64,000 nucleotides of DNA from Salmonella enterica subsp. arizonae (GCF_008692845.1 NZ_VXJW01000007.1:221235-285234); one strand, 5' to 3'; positions 8,640-19,164 are shown, numbered from the stretch's first letter. Notes: generated by a model not told the origin, from the sequence alone. Numbers and translations: made by a program.

Positions 8640-9644
8640 TTAGTCGCCGAGCGTCGCCACCATGACCGCTTTGATGGTGTGCATCCGGTTTTCCGCTTCA
8701 TCGAAGACGATCGAGCCTGCGGACTCGAACACCTCTTCCGTGACCTCCAGTCCTTTCAGGCCGTAAGCCATTTCGATTTCGCGTCCCACTTTGGTGTGCT
8801 CGTTATGGAAGGCGGGCAGGCAGTGCATAAACTTCACATCAGGATTACCGGTAGCGTTTACCACCTGCTGGTTGACCTGATATGGCGTCATCAGACTGAC
8901 GCGCTCCGCCCAGGCTTCTTTGGGCTCTCCCATCGAGACCCAGACGTCGGTATAGAGGAAATCCACACCGTGAACGCCGTCTTCAACGCTCTCCGTTAAG
9001 GTGATACGAGCGCCGGTAACGCTGGCGATTTCCCGGCACTGCGCGACCAGCTCGGCATCAGGCCAGAAGGACTTTGGCGCTATCAGACGGATATCCATGC
9101 CCATCTTCGCCGCGCCCACCATCAGCGAGTTGCCCATGTTGTTGCGCGCGTCGCCCAGATAGGCGAAGCTCAGTTCCGGCAGCGTTTTGCCCGGCGCATG
9201 TTCCAGCATGGTCATCAGATCGGCCAGGATCTGCGTAGGATGAAATTCATCGGTCAGGCCGTTCCAGACGGGAACGCCAGCGTATTCCCCCAGTTCTTCC
9301 ACAATGTGTTGACCAAAACCGCGATATTCGATGCCGTCATACATCCGTCCCAGGACGCGAGCGGTATCTTTCATGGACTCTTTGTGGCCAATCTGCGAGC
9401 CGCTTGGGCCGAGATAAGTCACCTGAGCGCCCTGGTCGAAAGCGGCGACTTCAAACGCGCAACGGGTACGGGTAGAGGTTTTTTCAAAAATCAGCGCGAT
9501 GTTTTTGCCGATCAGCGTTTTTTGCTCATGGCCGCTTTTTTTCGCCGCTTTCAGCGCAATCGCGAGGTCGATAAGGTGCTGGATTTCCGCTGAAGTAAAA
9601 TCAAGTAGTTTAATAAAGTTACGTTTTTTCAATGAAATAGACAT
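8640..9644 (-). CDS. arcB: Catabolic ornithine carbamoyltransferase
   Basis: A 334-residue OTCase with carbamoyl-phosphate motif STRTRCAFE, the HPTQ motif, the SMGEP motif and the ornithine-binding HCLPAF motif. In the deiminase pathway it runs in the phosphorolytic direction: citrulline plus phosphate gives ornithine and carbamoyl phosphate. It follows arcC and arcA on the same strand and is followed by the transporter gene, which supports the catabolic assignment. argI, about 3.3 kb away, is the anabolic paralogue of equal length. Confidence 0.9.
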   Translation of the reverse strand: MSISLKKRNFIKLLDFTSAEIQHLIDLAIALKAAKKSGHEQKTLIGKNIALIFEKTSTRTRCAFEVAAFDQGAQVTYLGPSGSQIGHKESMKDTARVLGRMYDGIEYRGFGQHIVEELGEYAGVPVWNGLTDEFHPTQILADLMTMLEHAPGKTLPELSFAYLGDARNNMGNSLMVGAAKMGMDIRLIAPKSFWPDAELVAQCREIASVTGARITLTESVEDGVHGVDFLYTDVWVSMGEPKEAWAERVSLMTPYQVNQQVVNATGNPDVKFMHCLPAFHNEHTKVGREIEMAYGLKGLEVTEEVFESAGSIVFDEAENRMHTIKAVMVATLGD

Positions 9645-9663
9645 TTATTTATCCTTAAGCCAA

Positions 9664-9700
9664 TGTAGGCCGGATAAGGCGAAGCCGCCGTCCGGCAACG
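9664..9700. repeat. REP element
   Basis: A single REP unit, TGTAGGCCGGATAAGGCGAA followed by GCCGCCGTCCGGCA, lies in the arcC-arcB gap. It could lower or stabilise read-through between the two genes. Confidence 0.75.
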
Positions 9701-9726
9701 AATTTGCGTCATGAAATGAAATGGAT

Positions 9727-10653
9727 TTATGCTTCGACGGTTTCGCACCGAATCAGAGTGCCTTTCTCACCCGCGAGAATGGCTTGCCCATCCGCCAGCG
9801 AGCCGATTCCGGCAATGCCGCGGCAACGGCTGACAAACTCAGCGCACGCTGTCACTTTTGGGCCCATCGAACCGGCGTCGAACTGCATTTCACGAAGCAG
9901 CTCCGGCGTAACCTGCGCCAACGGGCGCTGGGTGGGTTTGCCCCAGTCGAGATACACTGCGTCGGCATCGGTCAGGATGAGTAGCGCGTCGGCGTGGATC
10001 TGGCTGGCAAGCAGGGCGGCGGACAGGTCTTTGTCGATTACCGCTTCGATACCGTGGTAGCCATCGGCTTTTTCCACGATCGGCACGCCGCCGCCGCCGT
10101 TACAGATCACCAGGTGATCGCGGCTAATCAGCGCGCGGATCGCATCGTTTTCCACAATGCGTTTCGGCTGCGGTGAGGGCACAACGCGGCGGAAGGCGTT
10201 ACCGTCGGCTTTGAATACCCAGCCCTTTTCTGCCTGTAACGCGCGGGCCTGCGCTTCGTCGTAAATCGGTCCGATATATTTGGTTGGATTCAGGAATGCC
10301 GGGTCGTTGGCATCGACTTCGACTTGGGTGAGCAGGACGCTGATTTCACGCTCCGGCAATTGATTCTTCAGCGCCTGTTGCAGCATGTAGCCAATCATTC
10401 CCTGGCTTTCCGCGCCGAGGATATCGAGCGGGTAAGGGGTAACGCTGGCGTAGGCGCTATTTTGTAGCGCCAGCAGTCCTACCTGTGGGCCGTTGCCATG
10501 CACTAACACTACCCGCCATTGCTGAGTAAGCTGGGCGATGGTTCTGGCCGCCAGTTCGATATTTTTACGCTGGATATCAGCCTCCAGCGGCTCGCCGCGT
10601 TTAAGCAGCGCATTGCCGCCCAGCGCGACGACCAGCGTGCGTTTGTTTTCCAT
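9727..10653 (-). CDS. arcC: Carbamate kinase ArcC
   Basis: A 308-residue amino-acid-kinase-fold enzyme starting MENKRTLVVALGGNALLKRG. It carries the VVLVHGNGPQVG phosphate loop, CNGGGGVP, and LTDADAVY nucleotide-site motifs. It transfers phosphate from carbamoyl phosphate to ADP, the ATP-yielding step of arginine deimination. The ATG at 10653 follows AAAGGAGACGTT, 10 bases after the arcA stop, so the two genes are co-transcribed. Confidence 0.94.
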   Translation of the reverse strand: MENKRTLVVALGGNALLKRGEPLEADIQRKNIELAARTIAQLTQQWRVVLVHGNGPQVGLLALQNSAYASVTPYPLDILGAESQGMIGYMLQQALKNQLPEREISVLLTQVEVDANDPAFLNPTKYIGPIYDEAQARALQAEKGWVFKADGNAFRRVVPSPQPKRIVENDAIRALISRDHLVICNGGGGVPIVEKADGYHGIEAVIDKDLSAALLASQIHADALLILTDADAVYLDWGKPTQRPLAQVTPELLREMQFDAGSMGPKVTACAEFVSRCRGIAGIGSLADGQAILAGEKGTLIRCETVEA

Positions 10654-10663
10654 AACGTCTCCT

Positions 10664-11887
10664 TTAAATACCATCACGTTCCAGTGGGCAGCTCATGCAG
10701 CGTGCGCCCCCGCGCCCGCGCCCCAGTTCATCGCCGGGGATAGGAAGGACGGTAATACCGGCTTTGTCGTATTTTTCGTTGGTCCAGATGTTGCGCTCGT
10801 AGCCCACAACCACGCCGGGACGCAGGGTGAGCACGTTATTGGCGTCATTCCACTGTTCGCGCTCTGCTTCGAATGCGTCGCCGCCAGTGGTGATTAAGCG
10901 CACCTGATCGATGCCAAGCGCTTTTTCAAGAGCGTGAACCAGCGTGTTTTCCTGAGTTCGCTTCAGACCGCCGTGTCCGTCTGGCGTCAGCGTCCAGCAC
11001 TGAACGTCCGGGCGAACAACTTCCGGGTAGACGGAGAAGGCGTCGATATCAATGTGGGTCATGACGGTGTCGAGGTGCATACAGGAGCGATGTTTTGGCA
11101 GTTCAACGGCAATCACGCGTTCCGCCTGACGATGTTTAAACAATGCCTGCGCCAGGAACTCAATACCCTGCGGCGTAGTACGTTCAGACATACCGATCAA
11201 CACCGCGCCGCGGCCAATCACCAGCACATCGCCGCCCTCTAAAGTGGCGTGGTCGTAATTAATGTTTTCGTCGCCGAAATATTTAATGAAATCACCGTCC
11301 GCGAATTGCGGATGCCAGCGATAAATAGCGCGTAAATTATTCGTTTCACGTTGGCGTGCAGGTTTCGCCATGGGGTTAATTGAGACACCGTTATATATCC
11401 AGCAGGACGTGTCACGGGTAAATAGGTGATTCGGTAATGGCTTCATAATAAAGTCATTAATATCGTGAGTATCGACCACCATATTTTTTATGGAAGCTGG
11501 TATTTCGCCATAGGTCAAACCGCCGCTTAAATGACGAGCCAGTTCTCGATGCGACATATCCGCTAACCAGGCGCGAATATCTGCGGCAAATGTGGGCCCA
11601 AGACGGTAATCGGAAATTTGCGTATCCAGCAGCCAGGTTTTGGCGTCGGGCACATCCAGCGTTTGGGTGAGCAGGTCGGTTAACAGCAACACTTCTACCC
11701 CTTGCTGGCGCAGCGTGTTGGCGAAAATATCATGCTCTTCGCCAGCGCGCTCTACGGATAATACATCGTCAAAAAGCAATTCCTGACAATTTGAAGGGGT
11801 GAGTCTTTTCAGGCTGAGATTAGGACGATGCAACATTACGCTGCGTAATTGACCGATTTCAGAACCGACAAAATGCTTTTCCATCAT
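10664..11887 (-). CDS. arcA: Arginine deiminase ArcA
   Basis: A 407-residue enzyme of the guanidino-group-modifying superfamily. The catalytic Cys lies in the C-terminal [14 protein letters not shown] (C397 when the first of two adjacent ATGs is used), and [10 protein letters not shown] and [10 protein letters not shown] supply the Asp/His site residues. It hydrolyses arginine to citrulline and ammonia, giving acid resistance and ATP under anaerobiosis. It is the first gene of the cluster, with a long AT-rich upstream region containing a strong CRP-type site. The start at 11884 is an equally plausible alternative. Confidence 0.95.
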   Translation of the reverse strand: MMEKHFVGSEIGQLRSVMLHRPNLSLKRLTPSNCQELLFDDVLSVERAGEEHDIFANTLRQQGVEVLLLTDLLTQTLDVPDAKTWLLDTQISDYRLGPTFAADIRAWLADMSHRELARHLSGGLTYGEIPASIKNMVVDTHDINDFIMKPLPNHLFTRDTSCWIYNGVSINPMAKPARQRETNNLRAIYRWHPQFADGDFIKYFGDENINYDHATLEGGDVLVIGRGAVLIGMSERTTPQGIEFLAQALFKHRQAERVIAVELPKHRSCMHLDTVMTHIDIDAFSVYPEVVRPDVQCWTLTPDGHGGLKRTQENTLVHALEKALGIDQVRLITTGGDAFEAEREQWNDANNVLTLRPGVVVGYERNIWTNEKYDKAGITVLPIPGDELGRGRGGARCMSCPLERDGI

Positions 11888-12516
11888 TATACCTTTTATA
11901 TAATTTCAAGAATAAAGAGGGAGTGGCTGCAAATATTTAGTATGTTTGCAGTCGCGGCGTTTCAGTTAAATTCGGGAGCAATCATTGGATTTTATTTTGG
12001 TTATTAATGTGATGAAACTCACATCAATTAAGGTGTGTTATTTTTCTTATTTAATATATGAGCCAGGTCAGAGAAATAAAAAAAATAGTAAAGCATTAAA
12101 TGAATTACTACGCAGTAATATGATTTCTTATTTTTTATTGTTAATAATTTGTTTATTGCATTGAATAATGTTTTGTTTTTAACCAGTTGAAAAATAATAA
12201 ATTTCATTTAACGGTCGCATAGCTATGCGTGACAGTGATTTTATTATCGGGGATGATTAAATAATTTAAAAATAACTATGGAAGTAAAGGTGACTTATGC
12301 AGAGAGCACGAATTGTGATCGCTAAAACGTTTTTATGTTAACACCTTTAATATCAGATAGTTGTTAGTGATGGCAGTTGGGGACCGCTGGGTTTTATGCA
12401 TAGAGGCTGCATAAAGGCTGGCGCATTATTAACAAAATATAAACACCACTGGCGATAAACATGCGCTGGCGCAAAATCGATAAGAGTAAGGGGAGTGTGG
12501 CAGTCGCTTTTTTCGT
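11888..12516. other. Gene-free AT-rich regulatory region upstream of arcA
   Basis: About 630 bases with no credible ORF, strongly AT-rich, lie upstream of arcA. They contain the CRP-like palindrome annotated separately. Inputs from ArgR, CRP and anaerobic regulators are expected for deiminase operons, but I could not find an unambiguous FNR site or ARG-box pair here. Confidence 0.6.
12008..12023. promoter_or_regulatory. CRP binding site upstream of arcA
   Basis: TGTGATGAAACTCACA is a perfect TGTGA-N6-TCACA CRP palindrome, about 120 bases upstream of the arcA start. Cyclic-AMP control is plausible for an energy-yielding catabolic operon. The role is inferred. Confidence 0.7.
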
Positions 12517-12660
12517 CTATACATCAATCCTTCAAGCTGCCGCTGCGTTGGCTGCGAGTTACTCGGCCCATCCCTGGGCCTCGCCCTTCCAGGGCCAGCG
12601 CAAGGGCTGTTCAAAAGGCTAAAGCGTTTTGTGATGTAACTTGAATGATTTTGTGTATAG
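12517..12660. repeat. ERIC-like palindromic element with divergent centre
   Basis: The element starts CTATAC and ends GTATAG, and its left arm (TTCAAGCTGCCGCTGCGTTGGCTGCG) matches the left arm of the two ERIC elements at 23172 and 24917. The centre differs: it contains GGGCCTCGCCCTTCCAGGGCC rather than the ERIC CACCCC...GGGG core, and the element is 144 bp rather than 129 bp. Confidence 0.6.
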
Positions 12661-12686
12661 CTAGAAAAAAACGCTATTTTAATTAA

Positions 12687-13992
<1,306 letters not shown>

Positions 13993-14019
13993 ACTTCCCT
14001 CACATGGCTTAGGCCTTTA

Positions 14020-14058
14020 ATTGAATTTAAATTCAATTTATATGGATGATTATTCATT
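14020..14058. promoter_or_regulatory. Tandem ARG boxes (ArgR operators) of argI
   Basis: Box 1 is ATTGAATTTAAATTCAAT at 14020-14037, a perfect 18-bp palindrome. Box 2 is TATGGATGATTATTCATT at 14041-14058. The 3-bp gap is the standard spacing for one ArgR hexamer. They lie 28 bases upstream of argI. Confidence 0.92.
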
Positions 14059-14157
14059 TGCAACTCTGTTTGATAAAACTTTTCTCGATAGGGTGGAGGC
14101 AACGTCGACGGTGTGTGACAATAAAAGTATCGGCAGGACATCTACGAGGAAAGAGCT

Positions 14158-14574
14158 ATGGCAAACCCAGAATTACTGGAAGAGCAGCGTGAAGAAACGC
14201 GTTTAATTATTGAAGAGCTACTTGAGGACGGCAGCGATCCGGACGCGCTGTACACTATTGAGCATCACCTGTCCGCCGACGATTTTGAAACGCTGGAAAA
14301 AGCAGCGGTAGAAGCCTTTAAACTCGGCTATGAAGTGACGGAGCCGGAAGAACTTGAGGTGGAAGAGGGGGACATGGTCATTTGCTGCGATATCCTCAGC
14401 GAATGCGCGTTGAACGCCGAACTCATCGACGCTCAGGTTGAGCAACTGATGAACCTGGCGGAAAAATATGATGTTGAATACGACGGCTGGGGAACCTATT
14501 TCGAAGACCCTAACGGCGAAGAGGATGATGACGGCGATTATGTCGATGAAGATGACGACGGCGTGCGTCACTAA
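14158..14574 (+). CDS. rraB: Ribonuclease E inhibitor RraB
   Basis: A 138-residue acidic protein starting [20 protein letters not shown] and ending in a highly acidic Asp/Glu tail ([14 protein letters not shown]). RraB binds RNase E and remodels degradosome composition, changing mRNA half-lives. Length, order (argI divergent, miaE downstream) and the AGGAAAGAGCT ribosome binding site agree with the enterobacterial gene formerly called yjgD. Confidence 0.95.
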   Translation: MANPELLEEQREETRLIIEELLEDGSDPDALYTIEHHLSADDFETLEKAAVEAFKLGYEVTEPEELEVEEGDMVICCDILSECALNAELIDAQVEQLMNLAEKYDVEYDGWGTYFEDPNGEEDDDGDYVDEDDDGVRH

Positions 14575-14633
14575 AGCTGTATAGTATGACGGTACGGCAG
14601 CGTCTGCTGTCGTATTTTTTTAACAGGTTACGT

Positions 14634-15398
14634 ATGAATTACCCGCAAATACTCTCTCCGGTGCTTAATTTCCTGCATTGCCCGACGCCGCAGGCGTGGA
14701 TTATACAAGCCCGCGAACCGCAAAATCTGCCGCTTCTGCTTACCGATCACTTGATCTGCGAACTGAAGGCCGCGCAAACCGCGCTGCTGTTGGTGCGTAA
14801 ATATGTCGCCGATAAATCGGGTGCCGACGCGCTGCTCGCCTGTCTGCAACCTTATGAAGCGTTCGCTTTTCGTCAGGGACCGGAGCCGGATTTTATTGCC
14901 CTGCATAGACAGATTAGCAAAAGCGTAATGCCGCAAACTGATGACCCCTGGGGACGTCAGCTTGTCGACCAAATGGTGTTACTAATTAAAGAGGAGTTGC
15001 ACCATTTTTGGCAGGTACGCGAGGTTATGCAGGCCAGAAACATTCCTTATGTGAAAATTACCGCCAGCCGCTACGCGAAAGGAATGTTAAAAGCGGTAAG
15101 CACGCACGAACCGCTCAGATTAATTGATAAACTGATTTGCGGGGCATATATCGAAGCCCGCTCCTGCGAACGTTTTGCCGCTCTGGCGCCCTGGCTGGAT
15201 GATGATTTGCAAACGTTTTATTTCTCGCTCCTGCGCTCCGAAGCGCGGCATTATCAGGATTACCTGGCGCTGGCGCAGCAGATTTCCGACGAGGAGATTT
15301 CTGCACGTGTGCGCTATTTTGGCGATGTGGAAGCCGACCTTATCTTGTCGTCAGACCGCGAGTTTCGTTTTCATAGCGGCGTGCCAGCCGCCGGGTAA
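14634..15398 (+). CDS. miaE: tRNA-(ms2io6A37) hydroxylase MiaE
   Basis: A ferritin-like di-iron monooxygenase that hydroxylates the isopentenyl chain of ms2i6A37 in tRNA. Metal-ligand motifs are visible: E in CELKAAQ, EELHHFWQV, YIEARSCERF and RSEARHYQDY. I chose the ATG at 14634 (254 residues) because it has an ACAGGT ribosome binding site and begins the conserved MNYPQILSPVLNFL. An in-frame ATG at 14586 would add 16 residues but lacks a visible ribosome binding site. E. coli K-12 lacks this gene, so it supports Salmonella. Confidence 0.92.
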   Translation: MNYPQILSPVLNFLHCPTPQAWIIQAREPQNLPLLLTDHLICELKAAQTALLLVRKYVADKSGADALLACLQPYEAFAFRQGPEPDFIALHRQISKSVMPQTDDPWGRQLVDQMVLLIKEELHHFWQVREVMQARNIPYVKITASRYAKGMLKAVSTHEPLRLIDKLICGAYIEARSCERFAALAPWLDDDLQTFYFSLLRSEARHYQDYLALAQQISDEEISARVRYFGDVEADLILSSDREFRFHSGVPAAG

Positions 15399-15619
15399 AC
15401 GGCGCCTGGGCCAGGGGGTCAATACCTTGAATTGATGAAAGTGGAAGTGGTCATCATTTTGCGCGAGGCAGACATGATAGTTATTTTTTTATAAAAATAC
15501 TTGAGCTTGATAGTAAAATAAAAGCCGGTGAGGTATTTTTTATAGTTATCGCTAAATAAAATATCTGCCGTTATTCAGTCTTAACGTGATGAGGTCTGAA
15601 GGAACGAATAAAGAAATAA

Positions 15620-15651
15620 CCTGCAATCCGATTCAATATTTGGATTGCAGG
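15620..15651 (-). terminator. Intrinsic terminator-like hairpin downstream of yjgM remnant
   Basis: CCTGCAATCC and GGATTGCAGG form a perfect 10-bp stem with a 12-base loop. On the minus strand it is followed by TTATTTCTTT, and it lies 35 bases after the yjgM stop. It probably terminates yjgM transcription. Confidence 0.65.
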
Positions 15652-15686
15652 TAGTAAAACTTCATGTATGCATTGCTGATGCGAAA

Positions 15687-16016
15687 TTACAGTATTTTTA
15701 ACATTCGCACTTCGCAATCGATATGACCGGTGCAGCCGAGCGGCTCGCTAATATGTTCAAACCCTAAACGCTCGTACAGCGCAATCGCTTCGCGTAAAAA
15801 AGCCGTTGTTTCCAGATAGCAGCGTTTAAAACCCTGTTCACGGGCGTGATCCAAAGCCATCAGCGCCAGCTTTTTTGCCAGCCCCTGACCACGGATCACC
15901 GGCAAAAAATACATTTTTTGCAGTTCGCAAATGTCGGGTTCGCTACAGGATAACGGCGCAATACCGCCGCCGCCCACCACGCTACCGTTTTGTTCTATCA
16001 CCCAATAGGGGTCAGT
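15687..16016 (-). pseudogene. yjgM GNAT acetyltransferase, 5'-truncated
   Basis: The remaining 105 or so codons match the C-terminal two-thirds of YjgM, including the acetyl-CoA loop ([17 protein letters not shown]) and the terminal EVRMLKIL. Family proteins are about 165 residues. Homology extends upstream of the first in-frame ATG as PYWVIEQNG, then stops at about 16016 where plasmid-like sequence starts. The promoter and the first third of the gene are gone. An ATG at 16001 could still allow a fragment to be made. Confidence 0.85.
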
Positions 16017-16122
16017 TTGGATATCGAAAATTATTGTACGTTAAGGTCGTTTTTTAACCACTGAGATGTGAGAAAACCGCTCTCTGAGCGGGGTCTCATA
16101 TCTTGATGATCAATGCTGATAG

Positions 16123-16755
16123 CACACTCAAACAGTTGCATCATTAAGATTTTTTCCTTCCGGAGTAAATTCCGCCTACAGCATCCTGTGGGTGGAACCC
16201 CGGGACAAAGGGCGTCTTGAGCTGAACTTCCTTATCCCGAACACGGAACTGCTGACGGGCAAGCGTCTGCAGCCGTATTACGACCGGGCCGACCGGCCGC
16301 GTATCAATGCGTGGCAGACCATCGTGAACGCGAAGCTGGGCCTGCACGACCCTAACGCGCCGGAGAACCGACGGACGCTGGTCACGCTGAACACCCTGCC
16401 CAGAACGAAGCAGGAGGCTGCTGAGGCGATTACGGACGGTCTGGTGCGCTTTGTGGCCGGAGAGATTAAAACTCGTCAGGACGTGATACAGACGCTCACA
16501 GCGTCAGAATTGGACGTGGTGCGGACCACGAAGACCAGCATCAGCCTCGCGGACCCGGAAGGGGGCCGCAATCTCAGACTCAGGGGAGCAATCTATGAGC
16601 AGTCATTTGAAAATGGCGACGGATTTCAGGCAGAAATCGAGCGAGCAGGCGAACGCTACCGGGCAACTGCTGAAGCAAGAGTTCGACAGGCTCGGGACGT
16701 GTGTCAGCGGGGGCAGAGCTTAAGCGAGCAGGTGAGGCGCTTGAGCCGTCAGTGA
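16123..16755 (+). pseudogene. MbeA/MobA-type plasmid relaxase, N- and C-terminally truncated
   Basis: The open frame begins without a start at 16123 and contains SILWVEPRDKGRLELNFLIP, NTELLTGKRLQPYYDRADRP and VRTTKTSISLADPEGGRN, closely resembling the central part of ColE1 MbeA. The N-terminal catalytic Tyr region and the upstream part of the HEN-type active site are missing, and the frame stops early at 16755. A downstream segment in another frame (VTRHEYEVAAAHARVVHEQR, ending at 16865) looks like shifted mob coding sequence. Not functional as a relaxase. Confidence 0.85.
16595..16723 (+). pseudogene. mbeB-like mobilisation protein stub, overlapping mbeA
   Basis: A 42-codon frame (MSSHLKMATDFRQKSSEQAN ...) lies inside the relaxase fragment in a different frame, as mbeB does in ColE1. 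It resembles the start of MbeB and ends prematurely. It supports the ColE1-family reading of the insert. Confidence 0.6.
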
Positions 16756-16937
16756 CGCGGCACGAGTACGAGGTGGCGGCAGCGCATGCGCGGGTGGTGC
16801 ATGAGCAGCGCCAGAAAGAACTGACAAAAGAGCGGGAGTATCCGGGGCCATCGCTGGAGCTGTAGCGATAATTTGGATTAAGTCCGATCAGGGGTATGAT
16901 GGGCTGATTTTAACCACTTAAAATACAGGGAATTAGT

Positions 16938-18185
16938 ATGGTAATGACCGGCGATAACACGTGTGTCACCAGCCTCAGGCCGACGTTTAAGGCCGTCGCA
17001 TGCGGAAAGCAGAAGCCCTACTGGCTGGAACTGCAGTTTGTGGACGAGAACAACCAGCCGGTATCCGGGCTGAAGGTGCAGCTGGAATACCATCCGCTGG
17101 CGACCGCGGCGGAGCTGGCGCTGTGGGCCAGGGGCGGCCATACCCGGTTTGACCCCACGCCTCCCCCGAATCCGCCAGCCGGCGTCACTGACATCCAGGG
17201 GCTGGTGCGGTTCGACGACCTGTACTGGATAGCGGTAGACGTGAAAACGGACGGGCAGCAGCTGGCCGACATCATGGAGCAGCGTCCGCTGGGCCTGCGG
17301 CGCAACCCGAACAGCCAGCCGGTGAGCGGAAACGCCTTTCGCCGGGAGACACGGTACAAAACCTGGCGCTCAGACGTGCAGGAGAAAGCGGAGGCTGTCG
17401 GCTATCTCACTCATTACCGTCACGTCAATGATAACGACCTGGTGCCACAGATACCGCCGGAGGTGGATATGGACAGCGAGCTTTACGAGAAGCTGGGGTG
17501 GCTGGGTGACAAACTGGGCTTTGACTGGCTGGCAACATCGGCAATAGGTCTTTTACCGCGAACCTTCGGGGGAAATGCGGGTGTGGATATGGGGATTACA
17601 CAGGAAAGAGACCCGTACTGGCATCACGGAAAAACGGTTTTGTTTTTACGCGCAGAACAGAGCGTCATGAAGTCTGGTGAGAGAAATACGCTGTGGATAG
17701 GGGGCGGAACGGTAAGCTACACGGAGAAAGCGGCGGTCAAACGGTATCTTGTCCCTTCCCTGAATGAAGAATGCCTGAAATCTACGGGAGAGCATCAGGC
17801 GGCGTTTATACAATGTCTGGCTCCGGGAGAGCTGGAGAAGCGTTTTCCCCAGAGAGAAAATGTGGCCTCAGCGGGGTTATTCACCAAACCCCTGAATCAT
17901 TTTATGGCGAGTAAGTACCTTCCCTATATTCACAATCAGGTGCTGGAGCTGGCCGATCCGGCGCGGGATATGGAGCGGAAAGCCATGCGAACCCTGTTCC
18001 GGGAGGCTGTAGAACAAAAGGCAAACTTCAGCAACCCGGATGAAGTTGAACGTAACCGCGAGTTTCTGGCGCTTCAGGACATGCTGCGGTTTACGCTGAG
18101 CCGGCTGCAGACAGAAGAAACCGGAAAAAATGCCCTGTTGCGCTTTGCGGCAGTCACGGAGGAAGAAGTTGAACTTCCTAACTAA
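16938..18185 (+). CDS. Lipase-effector-like protein (class 3 lipase/Tle-type) lacking the nucleophile motif
   Basis: A 415-residue protein without signal peptide. Residues 1-150 form an N-terminal domain (PYWLELQFVDENNQPVSGLK). Residues 157-175 (YLTHYRHVNDNDLVPQIPP) match the catalytic-Asp segment of class 3 lipases, and YWHHG (residues 227-231) resembles the catalytic-His region; the rest is helical. A class 3 lipase should have GHSLGG before the Asp segment, but no GxSxG occurs anywhere, so an in-frame internal deletion is likely. A gene for a membrane-anchored protein overlaps its end, the arrangement of a type VI effector with its immunity gene. Function inferred. Confidence 0.55.
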   Translation: MVMTGDNTCVTSLRPTFKAVACGKQKPYWLELQFVDENNQPVSGLKVQLEYHPLATAAELALWARGGHTRFDPTPPPNPPAGVTDIQGLVRFDDLYWIAVDVKTDGQQLADIMEQRPLGLRRNPNSQPVSGNAFRRETRYKTWRSDVQEKAEAVGYLTHYRHVNDNDLVPQIPPEVDMDSELYEKLGWLGDKLGFDWLATSAIGLLPRTFGGNAGVDMGITQERDPYWHHGKTVLFLRAEQSVMKSGERNTLWIGGGTVSYTEKAAVKRYLVPSLNEECLKSTGEHQAAFIQCLAPGELEKRFPQRENVASAGLFTKPLNHFMASKYLPYIHNQVLELADPARDMERKAMRTLFREAVEQKANFSNPDEVERNREFLALQDMLRFTLSRLQTEETGKNALLRFAAVTEEEVELPN

Positions 18186-18951
18186 AAAGCGCGTCATGCT
18201 TCTCATTTTTCTGGTTCCGGTTCTGCTGTATATCGGGTACGAACTGTTTCTGAGCAGGAAACTCTCGCCGCCCGCCGACTCTGAGCGGCTCACCGTGTCT
18301 TTCCGCGTGCCGGAGGGCGTCACGCTTTTGCCACTGGGAGGGCTATACGAGTCATCTGAATGTACGAATACAAACTTTACCGCCGGGGGAAATACTTATC
18401 AGGCTGACGCGACGACGGGGGTTTCCCTGCCCTTTGTCAGCCAAGGATCGGGAAATATTATGTCGGTCAGTATCGCGAAAGATGGCGGGGGGCGTTGTCG
18501 GTGGAAGTTAAGTAGAATCCGCGTGCATTTCAGGTTATCTGACGATAGTCCTTTATCTAAGGGGAGAAATATCTTCGATACTAGCTATCTTTTTGATTTT
18601 AGGGATTGGGGGATCGTTAATACGTATGATACTGGCGATGCCAAAAATGTCAGTGGCAATCTGAATATAACAGCTGATTTTTTCCCGATGATCTTTATAA
18701 ATCATATGTTCAAAGAAGCTACACTACGGCTTTTTGGCGGGGATACTAATTATGATAAATGGAGCCGACATTATCGCTTGTCTAATACAAAAAACATTCA
18801 TCTATATCCGTTTGTTCATATAGATAAGCCAGTCATACTTGAAAGCCCAAATCCTCCTCCTGGAGATATTACCGCACTCTATCCCGATGGCAGTAGGGAT
18901 GATATACCCGGCATCATCCCTGATTATAACAAGTTGCTGTCAATGAAATAG
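18169..18951 (+). CDS. Membrane-anchored candidate immunity protein of the lipase-like gene
   Basis: About 260 residues. I place the start at TTG 18169, which follows CGGAGGAAGAAG and overlaps the lipase-like gene by 17 bases; ATG 18196 is an alternative. A positively charged N-terminus precedes one membrane helix (MLLIFLVPVLLYIGYELFL), and the rest looks periplasmic (no further helices; beta-rich). Immunity proteins against periplasm-acting lipase effectors have this topology. It is not a family I recognise, so the assignment is from context. Codon use becomes AT-rich after about residue 100. Confidence 0.55.
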   Translation: MNFLTKKRVMLLIFLVPVLLYIGYELFLSRKLSPPADSERLTVSFRVPEGVTLLPLGGLYESSECTNTNFTAGGNTYQADATTGVSLPFVSQGSGNIMSVSIAKDGGGRCRWKLSRIRVHFRLSDDSPLSKGRNIFDTSYLFDFRDWGIVNTYDTGDAKNVSGNLNITADFFPMIFINHMFKEATLRLFGGDTNYDKWSRHYRLSNTKNIHLYPFVHIDKPVILESPNPPPGDITALYPDGSRDDIPGIIPDYNKLLSMK

Positions 18952-18969
18952 GGGGGACGTGTACCTAAT

Positions 18970-18998
18970 AAAAAAGGATCTTCTTGAGATCCTTTTTT
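18970..18998. terminator. Bidirectional intrinsic terminator (ColE1-type)
   Basis: AAAAAAGGATC and GATCCTTTTTT form an 11-bp stem around a 7-base loop. It terminates the candidate immunity gene. The same hairpin precedes RNAII in ColE1 plasmids, and its loop and 3' arm contain the RNAII -35 element. Confidence 0.8.
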
Positions 18999-19019
18999 AT
19001 CGGGCGTAATCTCCGAATC
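18984..19019 (+). promoter_or_regulatory. RNAII (replication primer) promoter
   Basis: TTGAGA at 18984-18989 and CGTAAT at 19005-19010 match the -35 and -10 elements of the ColE1/pMB1 primer promoter, with the same spacing. RNAII would start near 19019 and read rightwards. The downstream origin is missing, so any transcript would run into the yjgN remnant. Confidence 0.75.
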
Positions 19020-19020
19020 T

Positions 19021-19128
19021 GTAAACGAAAAAACCACCCGCTAAGGTGGTTTTTTCGAGGGGGCAGTTGGGCGCTAACTCTTCTGAACCGAGGTAACTGG
19101 GTGTACAAGACCGCAATTACCAAACTGT
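19021..19128 (-). ncRNA. ColE1-type antisense RNA I
   Basis: Alignment of landmarks with pMB1 RNAI puts the 5' end at 19128 and the 3' end at 19021, exactly 108 nt. The 3' end has the conserved CCACC...GGTGG terminator stem followed by a T run (GGTGGTTTTTTCG). Conserved blocks CAGTTACCT and GAAGAGTT are present, while the loop regions differ from pMB1, so specificity would differ. RNAI pairs with RNAII and blocks primer formation. Confidence 0.8.
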
Positions 19129-19134
19129 TCTTTC

Positions 19135-19164
19135 AGTGTAGCCGCAGTCAGGTTACTACTTCAA
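19135..19164 (-). promoter_or_regulatory. RNA I promoter
   Basis: On the minus strand TTGAAG (-35, complement at 19159-19164) and TACACT (-10, complement at 19135-19140) are identical to the pMB1 RNAI elements and have the same spacing of 18 bases. The start at 19128 is 6 bases beyond the -10. Confidence 0.8.

Noticed and set aside
12060..12200. ARG boxes upstream of arcA
   Set aside because: AT-rich TGAAT and ATAAT stretches occur but no 18-bp palindrome with the 3-bp-spaced partner could be made out.
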